A DNA stretch of 64,000 bases from Strongyloides papillosus (taxonomy: Eukaryota; Nematoda; Chromadorea; Rhabditida; Strongyloididae), in assembly GCA_005656395.1 (NCBI GenBank), contig SRSI01000066.1, forward strand, positions 434,001-498,000, in the 5' to 3' direction. Position 1 is the stretch's first letter; each line of letters begins with the position of its first letter. The notes beneath the pieces are model-generated. The model was not told the DNA's origin, searched no databases, and saw only the letters and a list, made by a program, of their open reading frames with translations. Below, piece by piece: positions 1-13,261 of this stretch. The position numbers and the translations under genes are program-made.

Positions 1-98
1 TTTTTAAACTGGTTGTGTTAATTTTGTTTATGGAAAAAATTATTATTTTCTAATGTTACTTGTTAAAACAAATTAAATCTTATATGATATATAACGAT

Positions 99-2806
99 TT
101 AGTCCAATTCAAAACTTTCTTCACGTGCTAGTGTTACTGCACTAGTTTTAGCTTGGTCTTTTAACAATTCATCCCTAAAAGTACATTTTTCAATTTTAAA
201 AGTTTTATCATTTATATTTTACACTAGTAGACTTTACAAAAGCGAAAAAAATACGACATAATTATAATTTAAATAATGCAAAATTTAACAATACATTGTT
301 GATGTTACAATTATAACCTACTGATAACAAGACCGTTTGTCATTTGATGAGAAAGATGGTAAATACGAATTTGAGATTTCAATTTTTGTAATCGAATATT
401 TACTGTCTAGTGGAGTACCGTCGGTATTTCCGCATGGTTCATCTGTTGATTCTAAATGTTTAAATTCATTAACAGACATTCTATCCGGTGTTCCGGGTGT
501 TGTTGAACCTGTTTCTGAGACAGTGGATACAGTTCTTGCTTTCCATTTTGCGTTGCACCTCATTCTGTTATTTTTTCGTGATTTTTCATTACTATCAAAC
601 ATGTCATGTAGTGAAATTTTTGCTAATTTACTTAACTTTTCCTTTGTCAGATTATTTGTTTCATTTTCGTTAATTTGTGGGTTTTCTTCATTATTATTAT
701 TGTTATTATTTTTTGTACTATCATTGTTAACTGTTGCTTTTTGTAGTAAAGTTGATACAGATGAAAATGATACCTAAAAATATTATTTTAAATATTATAA
801 AATCATGAATACTAATAGTATTTTAAATTGTGATTAATATAGTAGTAGAAACGTATAATTAGTGAGATTATAATAAACCTGTAGATGTTGTAGAAGTAGT
901 TTTAACGAATATTTATAATTGTATCTTACATTTGAAGTTTGTTTATGTTTACATTCCATAACAACAACATCTTTACAATAACTATGAACTGCTTGATGAC
1001 AATCTTTGCATTTGTATCCTTGTCTAATTAATCCCCATAGTAATTTATTACAATTTGCACACATAGTTGGTGTTAGGAATGTTGTTTCATGAAAATTATG
1101 TCTAAATTCTATTTTAAGTTTAATACTTTTTGAATTGAAATCCATAAAATAATTAAATAACTCAGTTTTGCTTATCCTTCCATTCCCATCTTTATCGATT
1201 TTTGTAAATTGATCCATAAATGGAAAATTTCCAGCGATTTCTTGAAATTCCTCTGCTGATATAGAACTATCTTTGTCATGATCATAATGTTTAAAAACGG
1301 CTTCTACCATAGCAGCTGTATGTCGTTGAATAGAATCTTTATCAGGCACTGAGTTTATTCCACTTGCCCATTCAGCAAACACTATGGTTTTATTATTTGA
1401 AAAATTAAATAAATTTTTTGGTTCTTTTTTCAATGACAAAGCATATAATTCATCTTCATTATAACTCATATCAAATGAAATTTTTAATGTATTTATTAAT
1501 TCTAAATTCGCATCATTAAGATTATGACAAGTTTTAGAGACTCCAAGAAATTTTGAAAGAACATCTTTTAATTGAAATAATCTTCTCAATGTTATTTGCC
1601 TTGTTTTTGAAAAATCTATTCCTCCTAATGTATTTAATTGTATCAAATCTTTTAAATGTACTCCCCTAAAAAATCATTTATAAAAAAATTATTTACTTAC
1701 ATAATTGGAATCACAAAACATTCCTTATCTTTCTTTAGACTTTTTCGATATTCTGTAAAATTACTATGCATTGATAAGAGCATTGTCATTTTATTTATTT
1801 CTTTTTTAACATCTGTACTTATTAAAGCTTGAGTTTTATGTAATCTATTAATATTACTATGACTAATTCCACCTACAACTGCCATCAAACTATTATAATT
1901 TTTAGATTTTAATAATTCTTTTGCAATTTCTGTAACTTTTCCAATTGTTTCCGCTCTTGATTTTGCAGTGTTCTTACTTAATATCATCCATTGAATCCAA
2001 TTAGATATATTGTTAAATAACGCTATAGATTTTTGTAATTTTTCTATATCATCAATTTTCCCAGTTTTGACGTAATTTTTTAAATCCTTTGTCGTTACTC
2101 TACACAATGCTTTATAGTCAATATGACTAATGGCTGTTGCAAGCGATTCCGCTTCACAGTTATGAAATACTAAAGATACTTGTCTTGAAACAGGGTTTTT
2201 TATAGAAGCACAACGTAACCAAGCAAAAGAAGGAATTATAGAGGTATCTAATGATTGAATAATATTTGGAGATATTGTTTGAGTTGTAGCTATATCTTTT
2301 AATCGTTTAACTAAATTAGAAAGTTGCGTATTTTCATCGAAATGTGCAGGCATCCGCTTTATCCAATATATTACGGATAAGCAAATACCTGTTGTAATAA
2401 ATGAACATTTTTGTTTAATTTTAACATTATCATCATGTTCTTTTTGAACCGTATTTTGAAAAATTAAAATAAAGGTAGCTAGAATTTCCGTTAAGTCATC
2501 CACCAACCATTCTGCTGTAACAAAAAAAGCTTCTGGTAGAGGATCATCAATATATAAATATTCATCACTAATTTCGTTATTATCTTTTAAATGCGTTGTA
2601 TAACAATTTTCAAAAATTTGACTACATAAAAAGCAAAGCTCATAGAGATTAAATTTCCTATTTTCCAATAAATCTATCTCTTTACAGTCTTCAGAAATCT
2701 TTCTTGATGCAGATAGGCATTTTCCTTCGGGTAATTGTGTTAATATAACAGATTGAAATTGTTTGTAATAAAGTAATAAAGAAGTCTCATTTGTCATTAT
2801 TAACAT
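99..2806 (-). CDS. rgef-1: Ras guanyl-nucleotide releasing protein (RasGRP / RGEF-1)
   Basis: Four exons on the minus strand: 2806-1701, 1665-930, 773-322 and 174-99. They join in phase to 789 codons plus stop. The order is RasGRP-like: REM/RasGEF N-terminal region, CDC25-type RasGEF domain spanning the first intron (about residues 200-430), two canonical EF-hand loops (DHDKDSSISAEE and DKDGNGRISKTE), then a complete C1 zinc finger with spacing H-X12-C-X2-C-X13-C-X2-C-X4-H-X2-C-X7-C. The tail is Asn/Ser-rich. By family knowledge it loads GTP on Ras/Rap at membranes in response to diacylglycerol and calcium; in C. elegans RGEF-1 is neuronal. The last exon is not in an obvious open frame: the donor CA|GTAGGT at 321 and an acceptor before 174 restore the frame after an apparent stop at 318. 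The start is the first in-frame ATG cluster (2806, or the second ATG 9 bp on); an upstream exon cannot be excluded. Confidence 0.9.
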
Positions 2807-5800
2807 TTCTACAAGATATCATTTCACTAAGCTTCTTTTAATAATAAAGAAAGGAAAGTAATATAAATATGAATCTGAAATTTTGACAATAATTGAAATA
2901 ATCACGACATTTACTTTTTAAAAATAATTACTATGTATTAAAAAAAAGACAAAAGAAAAGCTAATATAATTTTTTTTACAAAATTGTAATTCACATTAAC
3001 GCTTTCTTTTGAATAGAAAATAAAAAATATATAGACAATTCTTTATACTAGAATTTAAAAAAATCTGAGATATGTAATTAAAAAATTATAGAAAAAATAT
3101 ATACATTATTAATAAGCTATCACAATGATTAAAAAGTGTTTTGATTATAAATAAAGAGATAATAATATTTGTTATTCATTTTTTTAACTAAAAAGATTAT
3201 TTCTAACTATTAAAAGAAAGTTAATAAAATTTAGACTATAAAGTCAAGCATTTTATAAGAACTATTTATGAGTGTGAAATTGATGATAGTTTAGAGTAGG
3301 GAACAATGTATTAGAAATATTTACAATATTTGTATGTTTATTAGAGGAAAGTATATTGAGATAAACTAGGTAGTTTTTTTATAAAGTTTTTAAAATGTGG
3401 AATTAAGAATTTAATAACAAACATTACAATCTAATGATATGTAAAATGAAATGATAATTTATTATAAAAGAAGAAAATTATGTTACAAATAAAATTGTTA
3501 AGTAACATAAAAAGAAAAGAATTTCCAAATATAAGCGACTTATTACAAAACGAATTAATGAATCAAAGATGGTATTTTAGTTGTATAAACATATATTCAA
3601 TTCCTATCCGGAATGAGGTTTGAATAACTTAAAAGCGATGACATAGTAAAAATTGTTTCCTTCTAAGTGTATTTAAATAAAATAACTCATGATCTATAAT
3701 AATAAAAAATTATGTTATCTTAAACTATAATGATATAAAAGTAGTAAATGTATAATGATATTAAAAATTATGTTTTTATTTTTTGCAAAAAAAAATGAAA
3801 AGAATTTTTGTTTTAAGAATAATAATAATTTATAAATTATTTTTTATAAAGAATATTATAAAATATCATTATTATGTTTATATAAAAATTACTTTTTCCA
3901 ATTCTCTTATGTATAAATAAATTAAACTTTATAAATATTTTGCACATACTTTTCTATTTTGATTAGTTTTATCTCATTCTAAATAAAAAAGAATATAGTT
4001 TCAAGATATGAACATTTTCTTTCAAGGAATCAACGATTTATTTTTGCACTATGAAAAATAAATTAATGTACAAAAAGATTCTAGGCAACAAGCATAATTA
4101 TATTATCAATTTTTATAAACTTTTTAATGCATATAAAGAATTAGTATGCTAAATATTAATCGTTTTATTTATAAAATACAAAGTTATACATATAAATAAT
4201 TAGTATTATGCAAGTTGTTAAAGGCGAAAACTAAATTACATGTTAAACTATAAAAATGTTTTAAAAAATCATAAAATTGTTTAAAAATATTCTCTATAAC
4301 AAAATGTATTAAATTTTTCCAGAAACATATAATAATTTAATAATGACATAAAAAATAAATTAAAAAATATAATGGTTAAAATCTCTGCAAGAAACTTTTC
4401 ATACATAAAATTTGAGACTTGTAAATAAATATATAAAATATTATTATTAAGCACTTATAGAAGGTAAAATAATTATAAAACAATGATAATGATTATTTTC
4501 TCAATAAATTGTTTTAAAAATGGAGATTGTATTGGTAATTTATTAAATTTCTAAAGAATGATAGTATTATACAAACATGTATATATTAAAAATTTATCTA
4601 TATCTTAAAATTATTTCGCTACCAAATAAAAGTCTTTCAATTCTAGCACTAAAACTCTACTTTCTTTTATGCTTAACTTAAAAGAAGCAAATATGGGACT
4701 ATAACTATGGCATATTTTTTGGGACCAATACATACACATAATATGTATATCTAAAGGTTATTAAAACATAAATATATTCCAATAACTGCGTAACATACAT
4801 TTTTTTTACTAAACAATAAAAGTAGCAAATTAATTACTGTTTCTTTTTATGTTTTTGCATAAAAAATTTCTCCTCACTAAAGTAATAGTCTTTTTAAAAA
4901 TAATGAAGGATAAAAAAGTGTAACTACTGAAAACTATTTTTATAAATAAATAGTAATATAGTAGCATGTGAGATATTTTTAGTAGTTTTATAAATGTATA
5001 AATCATAAAGATTTTAGATATTCAACTTTTCATTATCATCTACAATAATTATTAATTATAGCAGTACTTTCATTTAAGAAAAATATTAATGATAGAATAT
5101 ATGTTTAACATATTTCAATGTAAAATTTTACTAGTTAAAATTTTTTATAAACTATATATACATATATATAAAAGAAAAGGTTGCTTGTATATGTTTTTTT
5201 TGTGTTAAATTACTTTATAAATACATGTGTTTTTAAAAATATAATTACTGAACTTTATCTAATAAAAATTACGAGATAAAAAACTTTTAAACAATATCAA
5301 TAATAATATTAAAAAACTTGATAATTTAATATTTAAATTTATACTAAAATTTTTTTTTAAATCATATATAAAAAATGAATATAAAGTAACTTTTAAAAAG
5401 CATCAAACTTTAAATAATTTTTGTCAACAATTTTAAAAATTGTGGTTTTAAGGTTATATTAATATTAGTATAGTAACACTATGTATTATTATTCATACAA
5501 ATTATATTTTACTTTAATAAATATATATCTACATGCATATTTACACAATCAAACAAATAATAACACAACCACAAAAAATAATGTTTCTTTTGAAATTTTA
5601 AAAATCATTGATATTCAGAGATCTAATAAGTGTTAAAATATATTAATTCATTGTCAAGTTGATACTTGCAATTTAATTTTTAATATTAAAATAATATCAT
5701 TTTATTAGTAATGCCAAAATTATGTTTAAAAAACCGTATAATCTTTTTTACTTACTATTTGTTTGCCTCATGTTATAAGGAGAATATAGAACGATAAAAA

Positions 5801-6510
5801 GTAGATGTTAAATTATTTTATTTACTTCGAATATTTAAAACATGGTTATATGTGTTGTTATAAAAATGATTAAAAGAATAATTCAAGCACAAAAATTTCA
5901 TTTTATATTTATCTTAAATCTCAAGACAAAAGATATATTTAAATAAAATGTATAAAATTTGCAATAGCTTCACGTTATTCTCTAAACTTTTCTTGTAAAA
6001 TTTGATGAATTTTTTATTTGTGAACATTAGTTAAAAAATTACTTCAACTATTTTAAATTACATACTTTATGTTATAAGAAATAATTCATTAAAAATAAAA
6101 AATTTTTTTTATTGTATTTGAATAAAAATATTTAATATAATTTTATTATTAACTGTTTAATTTATCATTAATATATATTTTATTCATAGCATAATACAAA
6201 ATAATTACTTTTTATATATAAAAAAGAAAATATAATGCTGTGTAAACATTTGACTAAATGCACAAGATTTGTAATTTGTTATTTTAAAAAGATATTATAT
6301 ATATAGTCGATGAAGATGATGGACTTGATGTAAATATGATACGATTGTAAAGAGATGTTGAGTATATAAAACGGTGCCAGCTGGGTAAATGTGATTTGAA
6401 TAAGGGTATAACGTAAATTTTTTCATTTTTCTATTTTAAATATTTTATTTTTATAAATTCTACTATTATATTAAAACTTTTCACTTTTGCAATATAAATT
6501 AATATCAAAC
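2807..6510. other. Intergenic, no gene seen
   Basis: About 3.7 kb of very AT-rich sequence between the divergent rgef-1 and four-TM genes. It should hold both promoters. No tRNA, no protein-like open frame and no long repeat was noticed. A slightly less AT-rich patch lies at about 6305-6420, just upstream of the four-TM gene, and is probably promoter or leader sequence. Confidence 0.6.
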
Positions 6511-7119
6511 ATGGTAAATGTTGGTGAATTTGATCAAAACGACAAAAAGTATTTTTATCTAAATGTTATCCATATCAAGGTAACTTAAAAAAACAATAAT
6601 AATATTATTTTTTATTTTTAGCTTGCTGCAAGATTCGTTGTTGCGTTACAATGTATTATAATTATCATAAATCTTATATATTCAATGACTAGAACTTCAA
6701 CTATTATGTTGTATTCTTGGGTAATATCAACTTTTGCAATAGGATTAATTGGTTCATTAATTTATGGAGTTTATAAGGAAAAACGCCATTTTGTAATACC
6801 GTATTTAATTTATCAACTATCATCTATTTGTTTAACAATCTTGATATTTTTTGTTTTCACAATTGGAGCTTCTTTATCTCATTCTATGCTCTCAACACTT
6901 GCATATGATTTTGGAGCTATCGATATAAAGCAACCAATAGATGATTTAAATAAAGAACTTCACACATTTACTATTGTAACTATAATTCTCATAGCCATGG
7001 CTTTTATTTACCAATTATTTTCATTTCACGTGATTTATGAGTTTCAAAAATTTTTGAAAAACAGAGAAAGTAACTTTGACTTTCCAGCAACATCTGAAAT
7101 GGATATGTCTATTGCATAA
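6511..7119 (+). CDS. Four-TM protein, LAPTM4/DUF7027-like
   Basis: Two exons, 6511-6579 and 6622-7119, separated by a 42-bp intron (GTAACT...TTTTTAG), give 188 residues. Four hydrophobic segments are visible, roughly residues 25-43, 52-70, 77-105 and 136-160. A short charged loop sits after TM2 (YKEKRH) and a polar extracellular or lumenal loop lies between TM3 and TM4. The N terminus, with an aromatic run just before a short His-Ile-Lys segment and TM1, recalls the lysosomal LAPTM4-like tetraspan family that is expanded in nematodes. That assignment is from topology and pattern only. An AATAAA lies about 20 bp after the stop. The protein resembles the product at 39201-39734 in size and topology. 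Confidence 0.75.
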
Positions 7120-7300
7120 TTTTTTTTACAAAAGTACAATAAAATATATATAATTAAATTTTTTATTCTAATGAATTAATTTATTTTTAAAGGCAGTATA
7201 AAAACACAAAAATTATTGATTAAAATATATAATTATGAAATCCAATAGATATAGTGCAAGAAAAAATAAAAAAAAATATTTAATCAATGTGTTTAAATAA

Positions 7301-10300
7301 TTAAAAATCATTCATCTCATCTTCAATCTCGTTTGGATTTTGTATTCCAGGAATTGCATTTTTCCGTGCTTGAGCCTCTTCAACCTCACGTTTTCTTTCC
7401 TCGAGAAATAGATCTTCTGTATCCTCACCGCAAGCTGTCTTAATTTGGATAAGAAAATCGCGAATATGATCACGCATTTTATCAGGAGACAAATTGTAAG
7501 AAAAAAATCCTTTTATATTAACTTCCAATTGTTTGTCTGTTAACATAGTAAAGTGTACTTTAAAAAGATTGTATACATAATTGTATATATACTCAACGTT
7601 ATTTGTTGCAGAATTCTCTGGATCGAGGCTTCCTTTATATTTATATTCCGGAATACTAAAAGCTTCGCATAAAGCAATAGTTAATTTAGAAAGGCCTATA
7701 AATTGAACCTGATTTCTGTCAGTAACAATTCCCAAAATATGTTCAAGTATTGTCATATAATGAGCTTGGAAAAATTGCATCTTTTGATGTGGTTCCAAAA
7801 ACTCAGCACTTCGAAGAATACAAGAAATGAGATCAATAGCAGTTTCAGCAACATCACGAAGTTGGTGTTGTGCTCCCCAAACAATTGCTTGAATTATTGT
7901 TTCCATCTTATCGACAGAAAAACCAAAGATTGACTGTTCACAAGTGGCAAACATAGCTTGAAGAAGTTTGTAAAAATTTACCCTGTGTTCAGGGAAGGTA
8001 ACCATATCATCTTTAATCATATCTAATGTTGACATAAAAAGGCAATTAAATGTTACTGTTGCATAAGCATTCATATCTTTCTCTAAATGAATTGCAACAA
8101 TTGACATGAGAGACAAAACTTTAGGTTCTCTTAAAATATGTTTGCAGTTAAGATAGTCCTTTAATATATTCTCTATAATTAAATCCATATAATTATTAAG
8201 AACAATACTTTTATCTTTAGAATGAGAAATCCAAGCAGATAAAAGTAACAGTATTTCACGTTTGACTGATCTTAAAAGTTTGAATATCTTTTGATTACAA
8301 ACAGATTCACCTATTTCTTTAAGACCTTGATCAAGGTAGTTTGATGATAATGTATACATATGCATCATATCCAAAAAGCGTTCATTCAAGATATTCACAA
8401 ATGGATGGCCAATTGATTTACATGAAGAAACATATGTCTTTAGAACATTTATTATTGAGTCCAAAACTTTAGGTTCCAAGAAAGATTCAGGTTCTCTCTC
8501 AACATTAGTTATTATATCTTGCCACATATCATTTGGTAGTCTAAACATATCGATAAGCAAACTTCTTTGGAGTTCAGGATCACTAACAGAACCGACAATA
8601 ATACCAAGAGCTTCATAAAATACATGGACTTGTGGCTTTGATAGATCACAAATAATATTTCCAATATTGTTAATAATTTCTTCAATAAATGGTCCTTCTT
8701 CACCATTTTGAACAATAACAAAATGCCTTTTTGTCTTCATGACAATTTTTATAAATGTGTCGCAAGCCATATCTTGAACACCATCATGACTTTCATGCAT
8801 AAACTCAAAAAGTTTGTTGATGACAGTTTTTAAAAATCTCCAGAAAGCTCTTAAAAACCTAGGATACTGACCAACAACATACATGATGTTTGAAGCAATA
8901 ACTGCCTTATTGTCCTTTCCTCTCTTTTGTTCACACAAGGCCAACAAATCACGAATAACTGTAACTAAAAAACGTCTCTCATCATCTTCATGCATAGCAC
9001 CAGAAATGCTTCCAATAGCCCAACAAAGTCTGGACAAATTATTCCACGACCATTCACTGCCGTCAACTTGTTTTTGAAGTTTTTCAGCCATCTGTCTTTC
9101 TGTATCATTGGGATCTAAGTGTGTTAGATAAACAAGAGTTTCTCTCATGGTTTTATATAATGAAATTGCATCTGTGTCCTTTACACTCTCACGAACAGCT
9201 TCATTATTTTCGTTTACAACGACGACAACTTCTTCTGGCTTTGCCATCTTAGAAATCATTAAGGATCTGAGATTTGATATAACTTCTGAGTAATAAGTTC
9301 TATTTGGTGAATTTCGTGAATCAAATGCATATAAACGAATTTGGCTATCGCTTTTAGAAAATGGTGATTCACGGAACAAATCAGTAACCAACTCCGCCCA
9401 AAAATCAAGACAGACTTTAAATATCTCTGTGTCATCAATGGTGGAGATTTTTAATAAATATTGAAGGGCCAACATGTGTGCTTCCTTTATTGGTCTTGTA
9501 TTTTCATTCTCATTTTCCTTAAAAATGACAAGAATCTTGCTGTGCTGACGTAAAAACGTCGTTAAAAATTTAGTAAAGTTAGATAAAAATTTTTGGTCTT
9601 CGTCTTTTCCATTCATATAACAACTATTGAAGTCAATGTCCAATGAAATTTGAACCGACATAATTTTAATTACATTAACCATCATGTACTTTATCTTTTC
9701 TTCGTACTCTGGTGTTCCATTTACCTTGATTCCAGCAATTTCTGCCAAACAGCTCATAGCAGTACAACGGAAATTTGGATGAGGAAGAAACTTGTCGACT
9801 AAGAAAACAACAATCTCAGTTTCAAAGACATATCCAATAGGAATCCATTGTAAAAATCTGTTCAATGTCTCTAATGTCGATGCAATTAATGGAATACTTT
9901 TTGAATCACTTAAAATTTCATAACAAAGTTTAAAGACAGCTTCAAATTCATTGCAAAATTGATTCTTCATATGAGACTGCTTCTTAGCAGTAATGTCATG
10001 ACCAAATTCAAATAATTCCTCAGAGAGTAATATTAAAATATATAGATTATTAGCACACAATGACTCACTGCTACGTGAAGAATCAACTATCTCAGAAATA
10101 AAGGTAGGCCAGTAAGTTGGCCATTCCTGTTTAACAATATTCACCAAGACCCAATTAAGCTTCTTTAAATATGCTTTTGCAGGATGATTTCTATCCAAAG
10201 TGTTAACTTCATTACATACAGTCAGAACTAATCCGACAATAAAATTTTTAATTCCATCACATTGTTCTCTTGGTAATAGTTTCCATCTTGTTGTAATAAG

Positions 10301-10586
10301 GTCTTCGAGGATTTGTAAAGCAAAGAATTTCGCCTCAGGAACCTCAGACTTTGATAATACTACATCAACTTTATTCCATGAATCTGGATCACTTTTAAGA
10401 TCAGTCATTATTTTCATAGCTAATTTGGAAATTTCTCCTGTTCCAGTAGACATAGCTTTGACAACCTAAAGCAAAATGTTATTAAGTATAATTTAAACAT
10501 ACGACATCAAGAGCATCAACGTTGAACTTCTCTCCATTCTTCAAAACAGCTTCCGCCTCAAGTAAAGTCTCTTTGCTAATTGACAT
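7301..10586 (-). CDS. xpo-1: Exportin-1 / CRM1 nuclear export receptor
   Basis: Exon 1 is 10586-10503 (28 codons) and exon 2 is 10465-7301, with a 37-bp intron; total 1082 residues, close to the usual ~1070 for CRM1. It is a HEAT-repeat karyopherin that binds leucine-rich nuclear export signals together with RanGTP and carries proteins, snRNAs and ribosomal subunits out of the nucleus. Family hallmarks include the N-terminal CRIME/importin-beta-like region (TRWKLLPREQCDGIKNF), the near-invariant stretch LCEQKRGKDNKA, VGQYPRFLRAFW and HDGVQDMACDTF in the cargo-groove region, and an acidic C-terminal tail ending EMNDF. The groove cysteine that is the leptomycin B target in other animals is present (about Cys539). 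The ATG in exon 1 is preferred because its exon completes the conserved helix before residue 33. Confidence 0.95.
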
Positions 10587-11348
10587 AGTTGCAAAAAATG
10601 GTCACTCAATATGAAAAAATTATCGGGCACACAATAATACGTAAAAAAAACCTGCAAAATTACAAATTAAACAAGCACTTAATAAAATTAGATAAAAAAA
10701 ACGATATACCGCCATTTAGATAAATAATTACGCATATTACAACGTATCAAACAATACTTAAAAAAAAATGCGCTAAACAAAATTGATTATATTAAAGTAA
10801 CAAACTTTGCATATAATTTCCATTATTATTATATATCTCAAGCAATCGTGATGAGATCATCCATTCAATTTTTACTGAAGTGAATTGTACAAGGAAATAT
10901 CTGGTAAAAAATACTACAAAAAAAGTGTGCATAAAATGAATGTAAAAGCCGCGTAAAGTTATCTAATTTCTATCATTATAAATTTTAATAGTAATATCAA
11001 AATACGCCTCAAGTAGCATGTGCTCCTTGCACCATGAGAAAATAAAAAGCGTATGAAAATGGTTATCTACCTCTAACGTTTATTAATTTCAATATTGTAA
11101 GGGTATACAAAAGAAGGAGAAAACTGTGAATAAGTAGAAAATAATAAAAAGGGAGAAATAACACACAAAAAAATAAATTGTTTTTTATGGAGAACAAAGT
11201 ATTTTTGTTTTGGAATGTACATACGTCTTTTGGAGAAACGATATATGCTACCTACTATTGCATATATATACATGTGTCTCTACGCCGATTGTACTTTGGA
11301 ACTATAAAAAAAAGTATTCATCTTTGTGCTAAATGAATATTATTGTAA
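10587..11348. promoter_or_regulatory. Divergent promoter region of xpo-1 and TAPT1
   Basis: A 762-bp gap between two genes transcribed away from each other, so both promoters must lie here. It is less AT-rich than the deserts. It contains the word GTAGCATGTG at 11013-11022, which also occurs at 4961-4970 and, nearly, at 15903-15912. A minus-strand open frame at 11073-11273 does not look protein-like and is not annotated. Confidence 0.5.
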
Positions 11349-12995
11349 ATGGATGAAATCGGTGAAGGTTACAGTGATACTCCGCAGTTAAGAAGACGTT
11401 TTTTGGGATCTGTAACTGAAGAAATTGATATAAAATGTGATGAAAATGTGTCCAGTGATTTAATCAGTGAAGAAGAAGTTCCAAAAACATGTGGTTTTGA
11501 AGGTGAAAAGTTGAAAATAAAAATAGAAACTGATGAAGAGCTAAAAGAGGAGGTGGTAGATGAAATAGATGAACCAACAGAAAACGAAACGTTATGTGAA
11601 GAAAATAATAACAAAGAACAATCAAAAGTTCGAAATTATAAAAAATGTAAATTTACTATATGGCAATTCTTTATTGATGAAATTTCAAGGTTTGTATTTT
11701 ATTGTTAGTTTTATATCTATATTTTTAGAGGTTATTGCTTACAAAATGATTCCAAGCGCTTTACGGAAAAACGGCGTAAGGTATATGCTTTTTTAAATAT
11801 TCCTTTAGAATTAGAAAAGTTTTTCTTGTTTGGTATATTTCAATGTATGGATGCCTTCATTTATGTTTTTACTTTTTTACCTATCAAAATACTTTTTAAT
11901 TTTCTAACTATTTTACTACGTTTCAAAAACTGGGGTTCTTCTGATTCAATCAACGTAATTAAATTACTAACAATCGTACTATGTTCGACGTTGATGCAAT
12001 TTATAGATACATCTGTTATATATCATCAGGTTCGTGGTCAAGCTATCATTAAACTATATATTTTTTACAACATGTTGGAAGTAGTAGATAAACTTTGTAG
12101 TAGCTTTGGTCAAGATACTTTTGATGCATTATATTTAACGGTATCTGAAAACGATAAACATAAAAAATTACCACATATTATTATTCTTTTTACGTTTTCC
12201 ATCGTATTTTCTTTTATGCACACACTAATTATTTTACTCCAAGCTACAACGTTAAACGTTGCATTTAACTCACATAATCAAGCATTGCTAACAATAATGA
12301 TTTCAAATAACTTCGTTGAATTAAAAGGATCAGTGTTTAAAAAATTTGGTAAACCCAACTTATTTCAAATGGCTTGTAGTGATGTAAGAGAAAGATTTCA
12401 CACCTTTATATTGCTTGTTGTCGTTGTTCTAAGAAATATGACAGCTGTTAACTGGCAAGTTGATCATTTTATTGAAATGTGGCTTGACTTGGTATTAGTT
12501 ATCATCGCTGAAATTGCTATTGATTGGTTTAAACATGCATTTATTACGAAATTTAATGAAATTAATGCTGATGTATACAAAGATTTTACTTTGACACTGG
12601 CTTTTGATGTAGTTAGGTGTAAAGAAGAAAATGCCTTTACCGACTTTTCAGATCAAGTAGCAAGAAGAATGGGATTTATTCCAATTCACTTGTTAATACT
12701 TTTACTGAGGATTATATCACAGTCAGTGTCAATGTCGAATTTTACAGTTGTTTTACTTGGTAGTATTTGGATACTACTTTTTGTAGTTAAAATATTGAAT
12801 GGATATTTATTATATACATTATCATGTCATCTTATAAGCCAGTATCGTGAGATGCAACTAAAGTTAGACGAAGATGATGCCAGGAATAGAGTTGTTTCAA
12901 GCAAATCAAAATCTGCTCCTTCTTCTCCTAAAATATCTATACTTGATTTTTCTGATATATTAACTCAAGCACAAAATAAAAATACCATATTTTAG
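11349..12995 (+). CDS. TAPT1: TAPT1 family multi-pass ER/ciliary membrane protein
   Basis: Two exons, 11349-11689 and 11729-12995, with a 39-bp intron, encode 535 residues. The join restores the conserved segment running through ISRGYCLQND, RRKVYAFLNIPLELEKF and GIFQCMDAFIYVFTFLP. Further family hallmarks are RGQAIIKLYIFYNMLEV, SSFGQDTFDALY, QATTLNVAFNSHNQALL, TIMISNNFVELKGSVFKKF and KHAFITKFNEI. The first ~110 residues are acidic and poorly conserved; the core has about seven or eight hydrophobic segments. Family knowledge: TAPT1 (yeast Emp65 relative) is an ER/Golgi and centrosome-associated membrane protein needed for cilium-related and secretory functions. It converges on the RSL1D1 homologue, stop to stop, about 270 bp apart. 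Confidence 0.93.
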
Positions 12996-13037
12996 TTCCT
13001 ATTTATACTATTTAAAATTTTACCTAGATAATTTATT

Positions 13038-13232
13038 TTATAACAAAAACACTGTGCATGGTGGAGGAAACAATTCTTCTATAATATTTCTATTTTGTAT
13101 TAACATACGTGCAAATAATTTTTGTCTTTCACAATCACAAATAAATGCAAAGATACTATCCTTGATTTTTATATTTCTCGAAAATAAGTAGCTATGTATA
13201 AAACCAAAAATATTTATTAATAAAAACAACAT
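13038..13232 (-). CDS. Possible small membrane ORF behind RSL1D1
   Basis: A 64-codon frame with a genuine ATG at 13232, only 29 bp downstream of the RSL1D1 stop on the same strand. It has a hydrophobic N-terminal segment of about 18 residues, then a polar segment containing CDCERQK and LIQNRNIIEELFPPPC. The composition looks protein-like and the region is less AT-rich than true spacer. The layout, one short TM followed by a basic/amphipathic tail with a proline motif, is like small mitochondrial inner-membrane factors such as SMIM20/MITRAC7, but the resemblance is faint. It could equally be 3' UTR shared by the convergent TAPT1 and RSL1D1 genes. No ortholog is recognised. Confidence 0.35.
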   Translation of the reverse strand: MLFLLINIFGFIHSYLFSRNIKIKDSIFAFICDCERQKLFARMLIQNRNIIEELFPPPCTVFLL

Positions 13233-13261
13233 AACAGAAACAAAGAAAATGAAAAAATTAC

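Noticed and set aside
6311..6352. Acidic 14-codon peptide-like stretch followed by a stop, preceded by a TATATAG acceptor-like site
   Set aside because: No upstream exon or donor found; too short to support.
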